Shown: positions 8,441 through 16,378 of the stretch, piece by piece | Layout of the letters: the number at the start of each line of letters is the position of its first letter | Position numbering within the stretch: position 1 is the stretch's first letter | Assembly (NCBI GenBank): GCA_026414565.1 | Contig: JAOAIT010000041.1 | Span: forward strand, 1-64,000 | Source: Verrucomicrobiia bacterium | GTDB taxonomy: Bacteria > Verrucomicrobiota > Verrucomicrobiia > Limisphaerales > Fontisphaeraceae | DNA: 64,000 nt | Reading direction: 5' to 3' | Notes under the pieces: model-generated | Seen by the model: only the letters and a program-made list of their open reading frames with translations | Told to the model about the DNA's origin: nothing | The model's database searches: none | Position numbers and translations under genes: made by a program

Positions 8441-9319
8441 ATGGCAGACCAGGAGAACACGTTATCGGCCAAAGACTATGGCATCGGCATTCCCGTGCCA
8501 CGCCATCCCTTTTTCCTCAAAGGGCTCGACCATGTGGACTGGGGGATGAAAGACCGCCTGGCGCGCATCTTCAACCCCAAATCCGGCCGCACGGTGATGC
8601 TGGCCTTTGACCACGGCTACATCATGGGGCCAACGAGCGGGCTGGAGCGCATGGACCTTACCATCACCCCGCTGATTCCTTATGCGGACTGCTTGATGTG
8701 CACGCGCGGGGCCTTGCGCAGCATCGTGCCGCCGGCCAGCAACAAGCCCATTGCGCTGCGGTATTCCGCCGGCTCCACCGTGCTCACGGAGCTCAACGAC
8801 GAGTGCCTGTTGGACATCGAGGACGCGGTTCGCTTGAACGCCTCGGCGCTGGCCGTCATGGCGGCCATCGGCAGCAAGTTTGAAGCCCTGACCATCCGCA
8901 ATCTTGTGACCACCGCGGATCTGGGCGCCAAGTATGGCATCCCCACCCTCGGCGTCACCGCCGTGGGCAAGGAACTGACCCGTGACGCCCGTTATTTGTC
9001 ATTGGCCTGCCGAATTTGCGCGGAAAATGGCGCCACTTTTGTCAAAACCTATTTCTGCGAGCCGGACTTTGACAAGGTCACAGCCTCCTGTCCGGTGCCG
9101 ATCGTGATTGCCGGCGGCAAGAAGCTGCCTGAAGAAAAGGCGCTGGAATTCGCTTACAAGGCCATTCAACAGGGGGCCGCCGGTGTGGACATGGGCCGCA
9201 ATGTTTTCCAATCCGAAGATCCCGTGGCCATGATCCAGGCCGTCCGGGGCGTGGTGCATGATCACTTGAAACCTGCCGAAGCGTTTGATTTGTTCCAAAC
9301 CCTCAGGCAGCGCAAATAA
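8441..9319 (+). CDS. LsrF-like class I aldolase/thiolase (DhnA/DeoC superfamily)
   Basis: A 292-residue TIM-barrel protein with strong resemblance to E. coli LsrF, the enzyme that acts on phosphorylated autoinducer-2 breakdown products. Shared stretches include [55 protein letters not shown] and [17 protein letters not shown]. Lys202 in FVKTYFCE aligns with the Schiff-base lysine. No LsrK, LsrR, LsrG or Lsr transporter gene lies nearby; the kinase here is DhaKL instead. A retro-aldol or thiolysis of a phosphorylated ketose is therefore inferred, with a substrate different from classical AI-2 likely. It is the last gene of the cassette and converges on the GH10 gene with an 11-base gap. Confidence 0.85.
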   Translation: MADQENTLSAKDYGIGIPVPRHPFFLKGLDHVDWGMKDRLARIFNPKSGRTVMLAFDHGYIMGPTSGLERMDLTITPLIPYADCLMCTRGALRSIVPPASNKPIALRYSAGSTVLTELNDECLLDIEDAVRLNASALAVMAAIGSKFEALTIRNLVTTADLGAKYGIPTLGVTAVGKELTRDARYLSLACRICAENGATFVKTYFCEPDFDKVTASCPVPIVIAGGKKLPEEKALEFAYKAIQQGAAGVDMGRNVFQSEDPVAMIQAVRGVVHDHLKPAEAFDLFQTLRQRK

Positions 9320-9330
9320 GCGGCCCTGCT

Positions 9331-10683
9331 TTATTGGCGCAAGGTGATTTGCAGGGGTTGGGCAACCCGGTGCCAGGCGTTGGTGACCCGCCCGCCCACA
9401 GTCAGGCGGTATTCCCCTGCGTAAGCCGCAGGTAGGGTCAGCCGGCCCTCCGGGTCGGTGGTGAAGGTGCCGCGGGTGCGCCATTGATGATTGATCAGGT
9501 GGTCCAGCTTTTCGTAGGCGGGCTTGGGCGTGCCGTCCGGCCGCAGCAGACCCACCGGCGCGCCCAGCCAAGCCCCGCGATCCGAATAATTCCACACGAC
9601 AATGCCGATGCAGTTGGAATGACTGAATAGCAGGCGGTAAAACTGCTCCAGATAATTGGCCTGCACCGCCTCGTTTTCGGGATCGGTGTGCCAGTCAGTG
9701 GCGCGCGAGCGCCAGTCAATTTTACGCCGCGGTCCGCTGAGCACGCTTAATTCCGTGAACAAGACGGGGCGTCCCAGCGTGCTGTGGCGTTCAACAATCT
9801 CCCACGTTTGCCGCACGGTCCACGGCCCATCGTGCATGTGGCTCTGCTGGCCGATGATGTCCACCGGCGCTCCGGCCTTGATCAGCTCGCCGACGAAGCG
9901 CGTAAAGGCGGCTGAACGATCGTAATCATTGACCACCAGTTTCAGTTGCGGATTCAGCCGGCGCGCCTCTTTTAAGTAATGCGCCACGAGAGCGACTTTG
10001 CCTTCGGCCTGCATCAGCCGGGTCATGGGATTGTTGGTGAACCGCTCCCACTGCACCACCTCGTTGAAAATGTCCGCATCCGCCAGTGCGGGCAAAACGG
10101 TCGCGGACATCTCGCGCAGGCGTTCATCCATAAGCGCCCGCATGGCGGCAGGTTCGGGCTGGTCTTGCATCATCCAGCGGGGCAGTACGTTGTCCTGATT
10201 CCAGAACACCGGATGCCCGCGCGGGGTGAGGCCCTTTTCTTTGAGCCATTGGATGTATTGCAGGCGCACCGCACTCTGCGGCTGCCCCTTTTGCGGCTCA
10301 TATCCGCCCCAGTAAAGATGCACCGTAGCGTAGTTGAACAGCCGCAGAAAATGCTCGCGATGCCGCCGGTCCACCTCCGTTTCGTCCGGGCGCTCACGGA
10401 GACGGGGATCGAAACCGGCGCCAAAATAAAAGTCGTGGCGGAGATGTTCGACCTTGACCTCCGTGCGGGCCAGCGGTTTGCCCTGGGCATTCACCACCTT
10501 GATTTGCAGCGGGGCCGTCCGTGCTTTTTGAATGCGCGCGTCCGTTTCCGCCAGCAGGCGGACTTCGTCTTCCGCCAAGGGCGGGGAGGTTTGGGCCAAA
10601 AGCGGGGCAGGGGAGAGACTCAAACCGGCCAGCACGACAGCCGCCTGTACAAAATTACAGTGCCAAGGTTGCATGGCTTGCAT
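9331..10683 (-). CDS. glycoside hydrolase family 10-like protein (endo-xylanase fold)
   Basis: A 450-residue secreted protein with a signal peptide (about residues 1-30, ending LLAQ). A short beta domain (about 55-85) precedes a GH10 barrel. GH10 hallmarks are GHPVFWNQ, the acid/base Glu208 in DIFNEVVQW, and the nucleophile Glu311 in LFTELSVL. GVVWNYSDRGAW stands where xylanases have a Trp-rich active-site segment. A small C-terminal beta domain ends the protein. GH10 enzymes cleave beta-1,4-xylan, but divergence around the usual WDVVNE sequence leaves specificity open. An alternative start lies three codons downstream (MQPWHC); neither has a clear ribosome binding site. Confidence 0.82.
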   Translation of the reverse strand: MQAMQPWHCNFVQAAVVLAGLSLSPAPLLAQTSPPLAEDEVRLLAETDARIQKARTAPLQIKVVNAQGKPLARTEVKVEHLRHDFYFGAGFDPRLRERPDETEVDRRHREHFLRLFNYATVHLYWGGYEPQKGQPQSAVRLQYIQWLKEKGLTPRGHPVFWNQDNVLPRWMMQDQPEPAAMRALMDERLREMSATVLPALADADIFNEVVQWERFTNNPMTRLMQAEGKVALVAHYLKEARRLNPQLKLVVNDYDRSAAFTRFVGELIKAGAPVDIIGQQSHMHDGPWTVRQTWEIVERHSTLGRPVLFTELSVLSGPRRKIDWRSRATDWHTDPENEAVQANYLEQFYRLLFSHSNCIGIVVWNYSDRGAWLGAPVGLLRPDGTPKPAYEKLDHLINHQWRTRGTFTTDPEGRLTLPAAYAGEYRLTVGGRVTNAWHRVAQPLQITLRQ

Positions 10684-10785
10684 TCAACGCCAGCAGCCAG
10701 GCTCTGGCAAGCCATTCCGCCTGGGCATGGCCCTTGTGATGCGCACCCCGGTTTCTTTCATGGGCGGCACGGGGGACCGGCATTT

Positions 10786-12048
10786 TCAACCATGCCACGC
10801 CAGCCCGAGCTGGGCGCCCAGGTGCACAAGATCCTCTCCCAGGGCCGGCAGGCAGGCCTGCAAGCGAGGGAGGTGCTGTTTGACCCATCCCTCGGCGTTG
10901 GGGCCGGCCTGCAAACCGCCGTTTAATCCGAGCAGCGCCTGCCAGGCGCGGTGATGTTGCTGGTGATATTCCTCAAACAATTCCCGGCCCCCTTGCTGGC
11001 GCAAAACCCGGGCCAGACGCCGGCCCAAATCCTGCGCCTCCAGCAGACCGGCGTTCATGCTTTGCATGCCGGCCGGCCCGGTCTGATGGGCGGCATCGCC
11101 GGCCAGCCAGCAGCGGTCCACGCCAAACCGCCGGGCCACCCGCCGTTCAAACCGCACCTGGCCGTGCCAGATCACCTCCTGCGGCTGTGCTTTGAAGAAG
11201 GGCGCGTGTTGTTTGAGCAATTCCGTCAACTGGCTCACCAGCGCATCCTGCGGCCCGCGGTGCACCACCTGAACCGGCTCGCGCACCTTCGGCTGGTGAT
11301 CTTCTTCCAGACGCGCGCTTTTAGGGAAAGCCCAGCGGCCGCGATCCGGCCCCAGCGGCCAGTAATAGGCCGCGCCATTTTCCTCCAAGGCCACCAGGGC
11401 TTCATGCCCGGCCTCAGACGGCAGGCTGAATTCAAAAATTTCATAGGTCTCCGGCGCGGTCCCTGCCTGCCATTCAATGCCCATCGCCCGGCGCACGTAG
11501 GAATGATGGCCGTCGGCGCCCACAACGTAACTGGCATGATTCAAAAAACTTTCCTTCACCACCCAGTCCCACGTGGGCACGATGTAACCGGTGGCACTTT
11601 CGACCAGTTTTTCGATGGTGCTGAGCACCTCGGTGGTTTCCGGCACCAGACTGGCCAGACGATGATTCCAGAGCAACTGAACCTGCGGTTGTTGGCGCAA
11701 GGCCCGCTCCAACAGCCCTTCCAGTTCGCTTTGGGGGATGACCAGCACATAAGGATACCCGCCGCCGAGCTGGTCGAGCCGCACCACGCCCACTTGTTGC
11801 TGGCGCACGTAGTACACCTGCCGCTCAATCCGCCAGCCCAGATTGAGCAGTTCGCCTCCCAGCCCCAGGTCGGCCAGCAGACGCAAGGAGCGGCCATGCA
11901 GGGCGCAGGCATAGCTGCGGGCGGCCCGGCGCCACTCCTGGTCCACCACCATGACGGGCACTCCCTCCCGGGCCAGGGTCAACGCCGTCACCATGCCGCA
12001 CGGGCCGGCCCCGACGACCAAAACGTCCGTTTGCTCGTATTTGCGCAT
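10786..12048 (-). CDS. FAD-dependent monooxygenase (PHBH/UbiH-type)
   Basis: A 420-residue class A flavoprotein hydroxylase. The N-terminal Rossmann motif VLVVGAGPCGMVTAL binds the ADP part of FAD. The mid-protein VVGADGHHSYVRR is the DG motif that binds FAD and NAD(P)H, and the C-terminal CWLAGDAAHQTGPAG is the GD motif contacting the ribityl chain. Such enzymes hydroxylate aromatic or polyketide-like substrates using NAD(P)H and O2. The gene is alone on the minus strand behind the GH10 gene (102-base gap) and divergent from the TPR gene, so context does not reveal the substrate. Confidence 0.85.
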   Translation of the reverse strand: MRKYEQTDVLVVGAGPCGMVTALTLAREGVPVMVVDQEWRRAARSYACALHGRSLRLLADLGLGGELLNLGWRIERQVYYVRQQQVGVVRLDQLGGGYPYVLVIPQSELEGLLERALRQQPQVQLLWNHRLASLVPETTEVLSTIEKLVESATGYIVPTWDWVVKESFLNHASYVVGADGHHSYVRRAMGIEWQAGTAPETYEIFEFSLPSEAGHEALVALEENGAAYYWPLGPDRGRWAFPKSARLEEDHQPKVREPVQVVHRGPQDALVSQLTELLKQHAPFFKAQPQEVIWHGQVRFERRVARRFGVDRCWLAGDAAHQTGPAGMQSMNAGLLEAQDLGRRLARVLRQQGGRELFEEYHQQHHRAWQALLGLNGGLQAGPNAEGWVKQHLPRLQACLPALGEDLVHLGAQLGLAWHG

Positions 12049-12204
12049 AAATGCATGTTTGGTTGTTTTAATAATCTTCTCTTCTGCAATATATCACCAA
12101 ACCCCAAGCCACCAAGCACCAGTTACGCTTACCCTTCCTCCCAGCCCGGTTCGAGGCGCCCGGCCTGCTTTGCAAAACCTGCACCCCCGGCTTATGCTAT
12201 TTCT

Positions 12205-12729
12205 ATGAGGACGCTGCCTCCAGCGGAAGTCATGCTGGCCAATGCCGCCCTCGGTTGGCTGGAGTTGGGTCTGCCCAACGAAGCCCAAGCCGAGCTGCAG
12301 CGGATCGCCCCTCCTTTCCAGCGTCATCCGGTGATCCTTGAACTGCGCTGGCGGGTTGCTCATGACCTCGCCGATTGGGAGCAGGCCTTGGCCATCGCGC
12401 GGGAGGAGATTCAATGCCTCCCCACCGAGCCGATGGGGTACATCCACCAGGCCTACGCCTTGCGCCGTATTCGGGGCGGGGGCCTGGAAAAAGCCCACAA
12501 CGCCCTGCTCCCCGCCGCCCGTCTATTTCCCGAACTGGATCTAGTCCATTACAATCTGGCCTGCTACACCGCTCAAATGGGGCGGCTGGAAGAAGCCTGG
12601 CAATGGTGGCGCCAGGCGCTCAAAGTCACTGCCGACACCACCTGCCTTATGGCCATGGCGCTCAAGGATGATGACCTGCGCCCCCTGTGGTCGCGCATCC
12701 GGGAATTAAGCCGCAAACCCGATGTCTGA
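12205..12729 (+). CDS. small TPR-repeat protein
   Basis: A 174-residue soluble protein made of tetratricopeptide-like helical hairpins, for example ALGWLELGLPNEAQAELQRI, then WEQALAIAREEI, and LACYTAQMGRLEEAWQWWRQAL. The start at ATG 12205 is chosen because the frame upstream lies opposite the monooxygenase gene and reads as its shadow. No catalytic motif is visible; a protein-protein interaction role is inferred. Similar short TPR proteins are common in Verrucomicrobiota. It is followed by a hairpin and tRNA-Arg. Confidence 0.7.
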   Translation: MRTLPPAEVMLANAALGWLELGLPNEAQAELQRIAPPFQRHPVILELRWRVAHDLADWEQALAIAREEIQCLPTEPMGYIHQAYALRRIRGGGLEKAHNALLPAARLFPELDLVHYNLACYTAQMGRLEEAWQWWRQALKVTADTTCLMAMALKDDDLRPLWSRIRELSRKPDV

Positions 12730-12774
12730 ACCGCGTCCGCCAGGGCTGCTGCCGCCTGCTTTTTACATTTGCGC

Positions 12775-12800
12775 CCCGCGACGATTTGCGGGATTTTATT
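12775..12800 (+). terminator. possible intrinsic terminator after TPR gene
   Basis: CCCGC (12775-12779) pairs with GCGGG (12788-12792) across an eight-base loop and is followed by ATTTTATT. The stem is short, so support is modest. The position between the TPR gene and the tRNA gene fits a terminator. Confidence 0.35.
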
Positions 12801-12831
12801 GCCGCCCAAAGGCCGCCTGCGGGCGGGGGTT

Positions 12832-12908
12832 GCGTCCGTAGCTCAATTGGATAGAGCTTCTGACTTCGGATCAGAAGGTTGCAGGTTCGAGTCCTGCCGG
12901 ACGCGCCA
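12832..12908 (+). tRNA. tRNA-Arg (anticodon TCG)
   Basis: A complete cloverleaf can be drawn by eye. Acceptor stem GCGTCCG pairs with CGGACGC; the D-arm is GCTC/GAGC; the anticodon stem TCTGA/TCAGA holds the loop CTTCGGA with anticodon TCG; the T-arm GCAGG-TTCGAGT-CCTGC is canonical. The discriminator base G is followed by an encoded CCA. TCG reads CGA (and by wobble other CGN) arginine codons. Confidence 0.95.
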
Positions 12909-12941
12909 AACGCCGTGCTACGGTGGCGTCATCCCAATCAC

Positions 12942-12997
12942 CTTGGCCATTTCCCGATGATAGCTTGGCAATTTCCTGGCGGTAGGTTATTTTAACC
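12942..12997 (+). promoter_or_regulatory. direct repeat and -10-like region upstream of the metal-efflux genes
   Basis: CTTGGCCATTTCCCG (12942-12956) and CTTGGCAATTTCCTG (12964-12978) match at 13 of 15 bases and are offset by 22 bases, two helical turns. This arrangement is typical of OmpR/PhoB-type response-regulator sites. About ten bases downstream is TATTTT (12988-12993) inside a small palindrome GGTT-N5-AACC. A metal-responsive activator site is inferred; no regulator gene is seen in the cluster. Confidence 0.4.
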
Positions 12998-13000
12998 GCT

Positions 13001-13387
13001 GTGAGTGCGTTCACCAGAAAGTTGGCGGCGTTGATGCTGGCTCTCTATGTGCTGGCCTCAATGCACTGCGTTCTGGAAGCGGTGCCCGGCTTCGAATTTC
13101 TTAAAACTTGTTGCTTCGTCGAGTCCTCCTCCCCGGCTGCTGCAGATTGTGAGCAGGATGGCTGCAAGGTGGAGAAAGCTCAATACCGCCAGGAAGAGCA
13201 GGGTGGGAGCCTGCCCCAAGCCCAGTGGATTCTGGACGCCTGTCTGGTGCCGACGGAGCCGCCCTTATTACAGACGGTCAAAATCAATCCTTCCCCCGCT
13301 GCCAGGCCGCCGCCCGAACTTCTCCGGCGCTGGCAATTCATTTGTCGCACTGCCCGCCTTCCGCGGGCGCCTTCCTATATCGTCTAG
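13001..13387 (+). CDS. small exported Cys-containing protein, first gene of metal-efflux cluster
   Basis: A 128-residue protein of no recognised family. The GTG start gives a basic N-terminus and a hydrophobic segment (FTRKLAALMLALYVLASMHC), consistent with export or membrane anchoring. A short middle region is Cys-rich (KTCCFVESS, then DCEQDGCKVE), and the C-terminal half is Pro-rich. An alternative ATG at 13034 would shorten the signal. It precedes the efflux genes on the same strand and follows a predicted regulatory repeat. By position it may be a periplasmic metal sensor or chaperone for the efflux pump, but this is inference only. Confidence 0.6.
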   Translation: MSAFTRKLAALMLALYVLASMHCVLEAVPGFEFLKTCCFVESSSPAAADCEQDGCKVEKAQYRQEEQGGSLPQAQWILDACLVPTEPPLLQTVKINPSPAARPPPELLRRWQFICRTARLPRAPSYIV

Positions 13388-13445
13388 GCACTTTCCCGGG
13401 CGGGGATCTTGATTAACCTGCCGGGGAGGGAATCTGTCACGGGCG

Positions 13446-13465
13446 AGGGTGTCCTAGCACACCCT
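13446..13465 (+). promoter_or_regulatory. perfect 7-bp inverted repeat before the TolC-like gene
   Basis: AGGGTGT (13446-13452) and ACACCCT (13459-13465) are exact reverse complements with a six-base loop. They sit midway in the 126-base gap between the small Cys-rich gene and the outer-membrane channel gene. It could be an operator for a dimeric metal regulator or an mRNA stem-loop; no T-run follows it. Confidence 0.35.
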
Positions 13466-13513
13466 AATCGCGCTCAGCTTTCACCACCGAATTGAAGATT
13501 TGTTGATCATTTT

Positions 13514-14812
13514 ATGAAACCATTGGGGCGTGTAATCAAAGGGGCTTGTACGCTTTGGATTGGATTAATCGCAGCGGGGGGAGTCTGCCAACTGCCCGCC
13601 CAGCCGGCACCCCTGCCTCGAACCAACCACTTGACGCTGGAAGAGGCGTTGCGGCTGGCGCTTACCCATCATCCTTCCCTGAAAGCCGCGGCGGCACGCA
13701 TGGCCGCCGCAGCCGGACGGGCCGAGCAGGCCGGGCGGTGGTCCAACCCCGAGTTGGAAATTCGAACGGAGGAATGGGCGGTGAGCCGCGGGCGTGGTTT
13801 CGCCGATGCCGAACAGACCGTTGGCATTGCCCAGACGCTGCCTTATCCGGGCAAGAAATCACTGGACAAACAACTGGGGGGCGTGGCGGTTCAGCTTGCC
13901 GAGGTAGAGCAGAGGTTGCGCCGGACGGAAATTGTGCGTGAGGTCAAGGCGGCCTTTTACCGGGTCCTGGTCATGGAACGGGTCGTCGAGGTGTCCACGC
14001 AACGAGTGGCGCTGGCGGAGTCTTTTGCCCTCACGGCCCGCCGCCGGGTCGAAGCCGGCGCCGCCACCGCACAAGAACAATTACGTGCCGAGGTGCAACT
14101 GGAGCAGGCCCGCACCGAATCCGATGAATGGCTGCGGGAGAAGGAAATCAGCCGGCAGTCACTGGCTCTCATGCTCGGACAACCAGAATTAAAAGATGCG
14201 GCCCTGATAGGGGCGCTGGCCGAGGCCCCGCCGCCGCGCTGGCCCGAGGCTGAAACGGAAGCCTGGCTGGAGCGGCATCCGAGCGTGATGGCCGCTCAGG
14301 CGGCACTGGTGCAGGCACGGTTGGCCCATCGGCGGGCACGGCTGGAGACTTATCCCGACCTCAAGGTAAGTTTGGCCGGCGGGCGCAGGGGCGAAACCGA
14401 CGAAGGGATCATCGCGCTCGGTTTTTCGCTACCCTTGCCACTCCTGGACCGCGGCCAGGGAAGACAACGGGAATCCCTGGCGCAGGTTCACCAGGCGGAA
14501 GCCGAATTACACCTCGTCCAGCAACAGTTGCGGCAGGAATGGATCCGCGCCCGTAAGCGCTACCAGACCGCTGCCATCCAGGTGGGCCGGTACCGCGAAC
14601 AATTGTTGCCCAAAGCAGAGGAGGCCTTGCATCTGGTGCAACAGGGATTCGAGGAGGGAAAATTTACCTTCATGGACCTGCTGGATACGCAACGCACTGC
14701 CGCCGAAACACGGCTGGCGTACTGGCAGAAGGTGCTCGAACTCCATCTTGCGCAGGCTGAACTGGAGGCTCTGCTCCGGCCGGAAACCCCTGGATTAACT
14801 TCCCCTCATTGA
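13514..14812 (+). CDS. TolC-family outer-membrane efflux protein (CzcC-like)
   Basis: A 432-residue outer-membrane channel with a signal peptide (about residues 1-30). Two homologous outer-membrane efflux halves begin at LTLEEALRLALTHHPSL and at about residue 240, with long amphipathic helices of the coiled-coil barrel (EIVREVKAAFYRVLV, RLAYWQKVLELHLAQAELEAL). It forms the exit duct for the tripartite pump. The gene is 12 bases upstream of the adaptor gene, whose product joins it to the RND pump. Assignment to the CzcC subgroup rests on the neighbouring CzcA-type pump. Confidence 0.85.
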   Translation: MKPLGRVIKGACTLWIGLIAAGGVCQLPAQPAPLPRTNHLTLEEALRLALTHHPSLKAAAARMAAAAGRAEQAGRWSNPELEIRTEEWAVSRGRGFADAEQTVGIAQTLPYPGKKSLDKQLGGVAVQLAEVEQRLRRTEIVREVKAAFYRVLVMERVVEVSTQRVALAESFALTARRRVEAGAATAQEQLRAEVQLEQARTESDEWLREKEISRQSLALMLGQPELKDAALIGALAEAPPPRWPEAETEAWLERHPSVMAAQAALVQARLAHRRARLETYPDLKVSLAGGRRGETDEGIIALGFSLPLPLLDRGQGRQRESLAQVHQAEAELHLVQQQLRQEWIRARKRYQTAAIQVGRYREQLLPKAEEALHLVQQGFEEGKFTFMDLLDTQRTAAETRLAYWQKVLELHLAQAELEALLRPETPGLTSPH

Positions 14813-14824
14813 GAGAACACGATT

Positions 14825-16372
14825 ATGAAAACGTTAAAAGCTATCATGCCCATGGCTCTGTCCGTGCTGGCAGCCCTTGCCTTGCTCACCGGCTGCCGCA
14901 AACCGGCAACCCCGAATGAGTCAGCCGAAGACAGGCATGCAGGACATTCCCACTCAGCGCCAAAGGCGGCGCCGTCGAATCCAGCCGGCCAAGCCACCAT
15001 GTCGGGTGGAGCAAAGTGTGCGGCCCACAATGCCCCCCGCGCCTGGTGCTTCCTGTGCGATGCCCGCCTGCGGGAGCCGGGCCGGTTGTGGTGCCAGGAG
15101 CACAATCGCTATGAAGACCGGTGCTGGTTGTGCCATCCCGAAGCGCGGGATAAACAGCGTTTGTGGTGTGAGGAGCATGCATTATACGAAGATGAATGTT
15201 TCCTGTGCCATCCGGAGCTGAAGTCCAAGGCCCCTTCTTCCTCCGCCCCGCAAGCCGCGCTGATGTGCAAGGAACATGGCGTCCTGGAGGCCGAATGCGC
15301 CATCTGTCATCCGGAGGCCGTGGCGCAGTTGAAACCGGGGGAAGGTTTGCAGGTACGGCTGCCTTCGCCCCAGTCTGCGGGGATGGTTGGACTGCAAACG
15401 GCGGCTACGGGGAGCGGGAAGGTTACCGAGAGCGTGGAATGTTTGGCGGAAATCATCTTCAACCAGAACAAGCTGGCGCATATTGCCGCGCCCCTGAGCG
15501 GCATCCTCCACACGGTGGAGGCGGAGCTGGGGGCCCACGTAAAGGAAAAGCAGACGGTCGCCAGAATCTGGTCGGCGGCCATTGCAGAAACGGTGGCCAG
15601 GGCAGTCCTGTCCCACCAGACGTTGGAGCGGGAACGGAAATTGAGAGCCAGCCGGGTGACCTCCCAGGCGGCGCTGGACGAGGCCGAGGCCGCCCACCGG
15701 GCCGTGTGCCAGCAATTGCGCACGCTGGGCTTCACGGAGGAGCAGGTGGACGAGGTGGGCCGGCTGGCGCCTGACCAGGTCTTGCTGGAGGTCCGTGCCC
15801 CTTTTGCGGGTGAAATCATAGAACGAACGGGTGTGCGGGGGACCCTCGTGGAGGCGGGCAGGCCCCTGTTCACACTCGCTGACACCTCCACCATGTGGGC
15901 CATGTTGCAAGTGCCGGCCACCGCACTGCCCCACCTTCAAACTGGCCTAACAGTGGAACTGCGTGTGGATGCACTGCCGGGGCAGGTCTTCACCGGCACG
16001 TTGACCTGGGTGGGGCCGGCCTTGGATGAACGGACGCGCATGGCCCGGGCCCGGGCGGAATTTCCGAATCCGGACGGCAGGCTCAAGGACAGGATGTTCG
16101 CCCGGGCGCGCATTGTTGTGCGCCAAAGGGACAACGCCGTGCTCGTGCCCGGCGCCGCCATTCAATATTTGGAAGGGCGGCCAATCGTTTTTGTCCGCCG
16201 GACGGACGACCTCTATGAGGTGCGGGCGGTTGAACTCGGGGCCCGCGTGGGGGAACACCGGGAAATTATGGCCGGCCTCAAACTGGCGGAGCCTGTTGCG
16301 GTTAGCCGGTCTTTTGCGTTGAAGTCGGCCCTGTTGATTTCGCGTCTGGGAGCGGGTTGTGCGGATGACTAA
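14825..16372 (+). CDS. RND efflux periplasmic adaptor with N-terminal Cys/His metal-binding modules (CzcB-like)
   Basis: A 515-residue membrane-fusion lipoprotein. The lipobox is LLTGC with the acylated Cys at residue 24. Residues 65-162 hold four modules of the form CxxH-x6-CxxC: C65/H68/C75/C78, C90/H93/C100/C103, C115/H118/C125/C128 and C148/H151/C158/C161. The last three are followed by His. From about residue 180 comes the usual adaptor: barrel-sandwich, helical hairpin (LERERKLRASRV...) and beta-barrel/membrane-proximal domains. A His-rich stretch (HAGHSHS) lies before the modules. It should link channel and pump and may load metal through the modules. It sits six bases upstream of the pump gene. 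Confidence 0.88.
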   Translation: MKTLKAIMPMALSVLAALALLTGCRKPATPNESAEDRHAGHSHSAPKAAPSNPAGQATMSGGAKCAAHNAPRAWCFLCDARLREPGRLWCQEHNRYEDRCWLCHPEARDKQRLWCEEHALYEDECFLCHPELKSKAPSSSAPQAALMCKEHGVLEAECAICHPEAVAQLKPGEGLQVRLPSPQSAGMVGLQTAATGSGKVTESVECLAEIIFNQNKLAHIAAPLSGILHTVEAELGAHVKEKQTVARIWSAAIAETVARAVLSHQTLERERKLRASRVTSQAALDEAEAAHRAVCQQLRTLGFTEEQVDEVGRLAPDQVLLEVRAPFAGEIIERTGVRGTLVEAGRPLFTLADTSTMWAMLQVPATALPHLQTGLTVELRVDALPGQVFTGTLTWVGPALDERTRMARARAEFPNPDGRLKDRMFARARIVVRQRDNAVLVPGAAIQYLEGRPIVFVRRTDDLYEVRAVELGARVGEHREIMAGLKLAEPVAVSRSFALKSALLISRLGAGCADD

Positions 16373-16378
16373 ACGCCT

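Noticed and set aside
8441-9319. Complete Lsr autoinducer-2 system
   Set aside because: Only the LsrF-like aldolase is present. LsrK, LsrR, LsrG and the Lsr transporter are absent, and the kinase is of the DhaKL type.
10951-12204. N-terminal 418 codons of the plus-strand frame ending at 12729
   Set aside because: They lie entirely opposite the FAD monooxygenase gene and in the short gap after it. Only the segment from ATG 12205 reads like a protein (TPR repeats).
15017-15310. CxxCH motifs in the efflux adaptor as c-type haem sites
   Set aside because: Each is part of a regular CxxH-x6-CxxC repeat in a metal-efflux lipoprotein, which fits zinc-ribbon-like metal binding much better than haem attachment.
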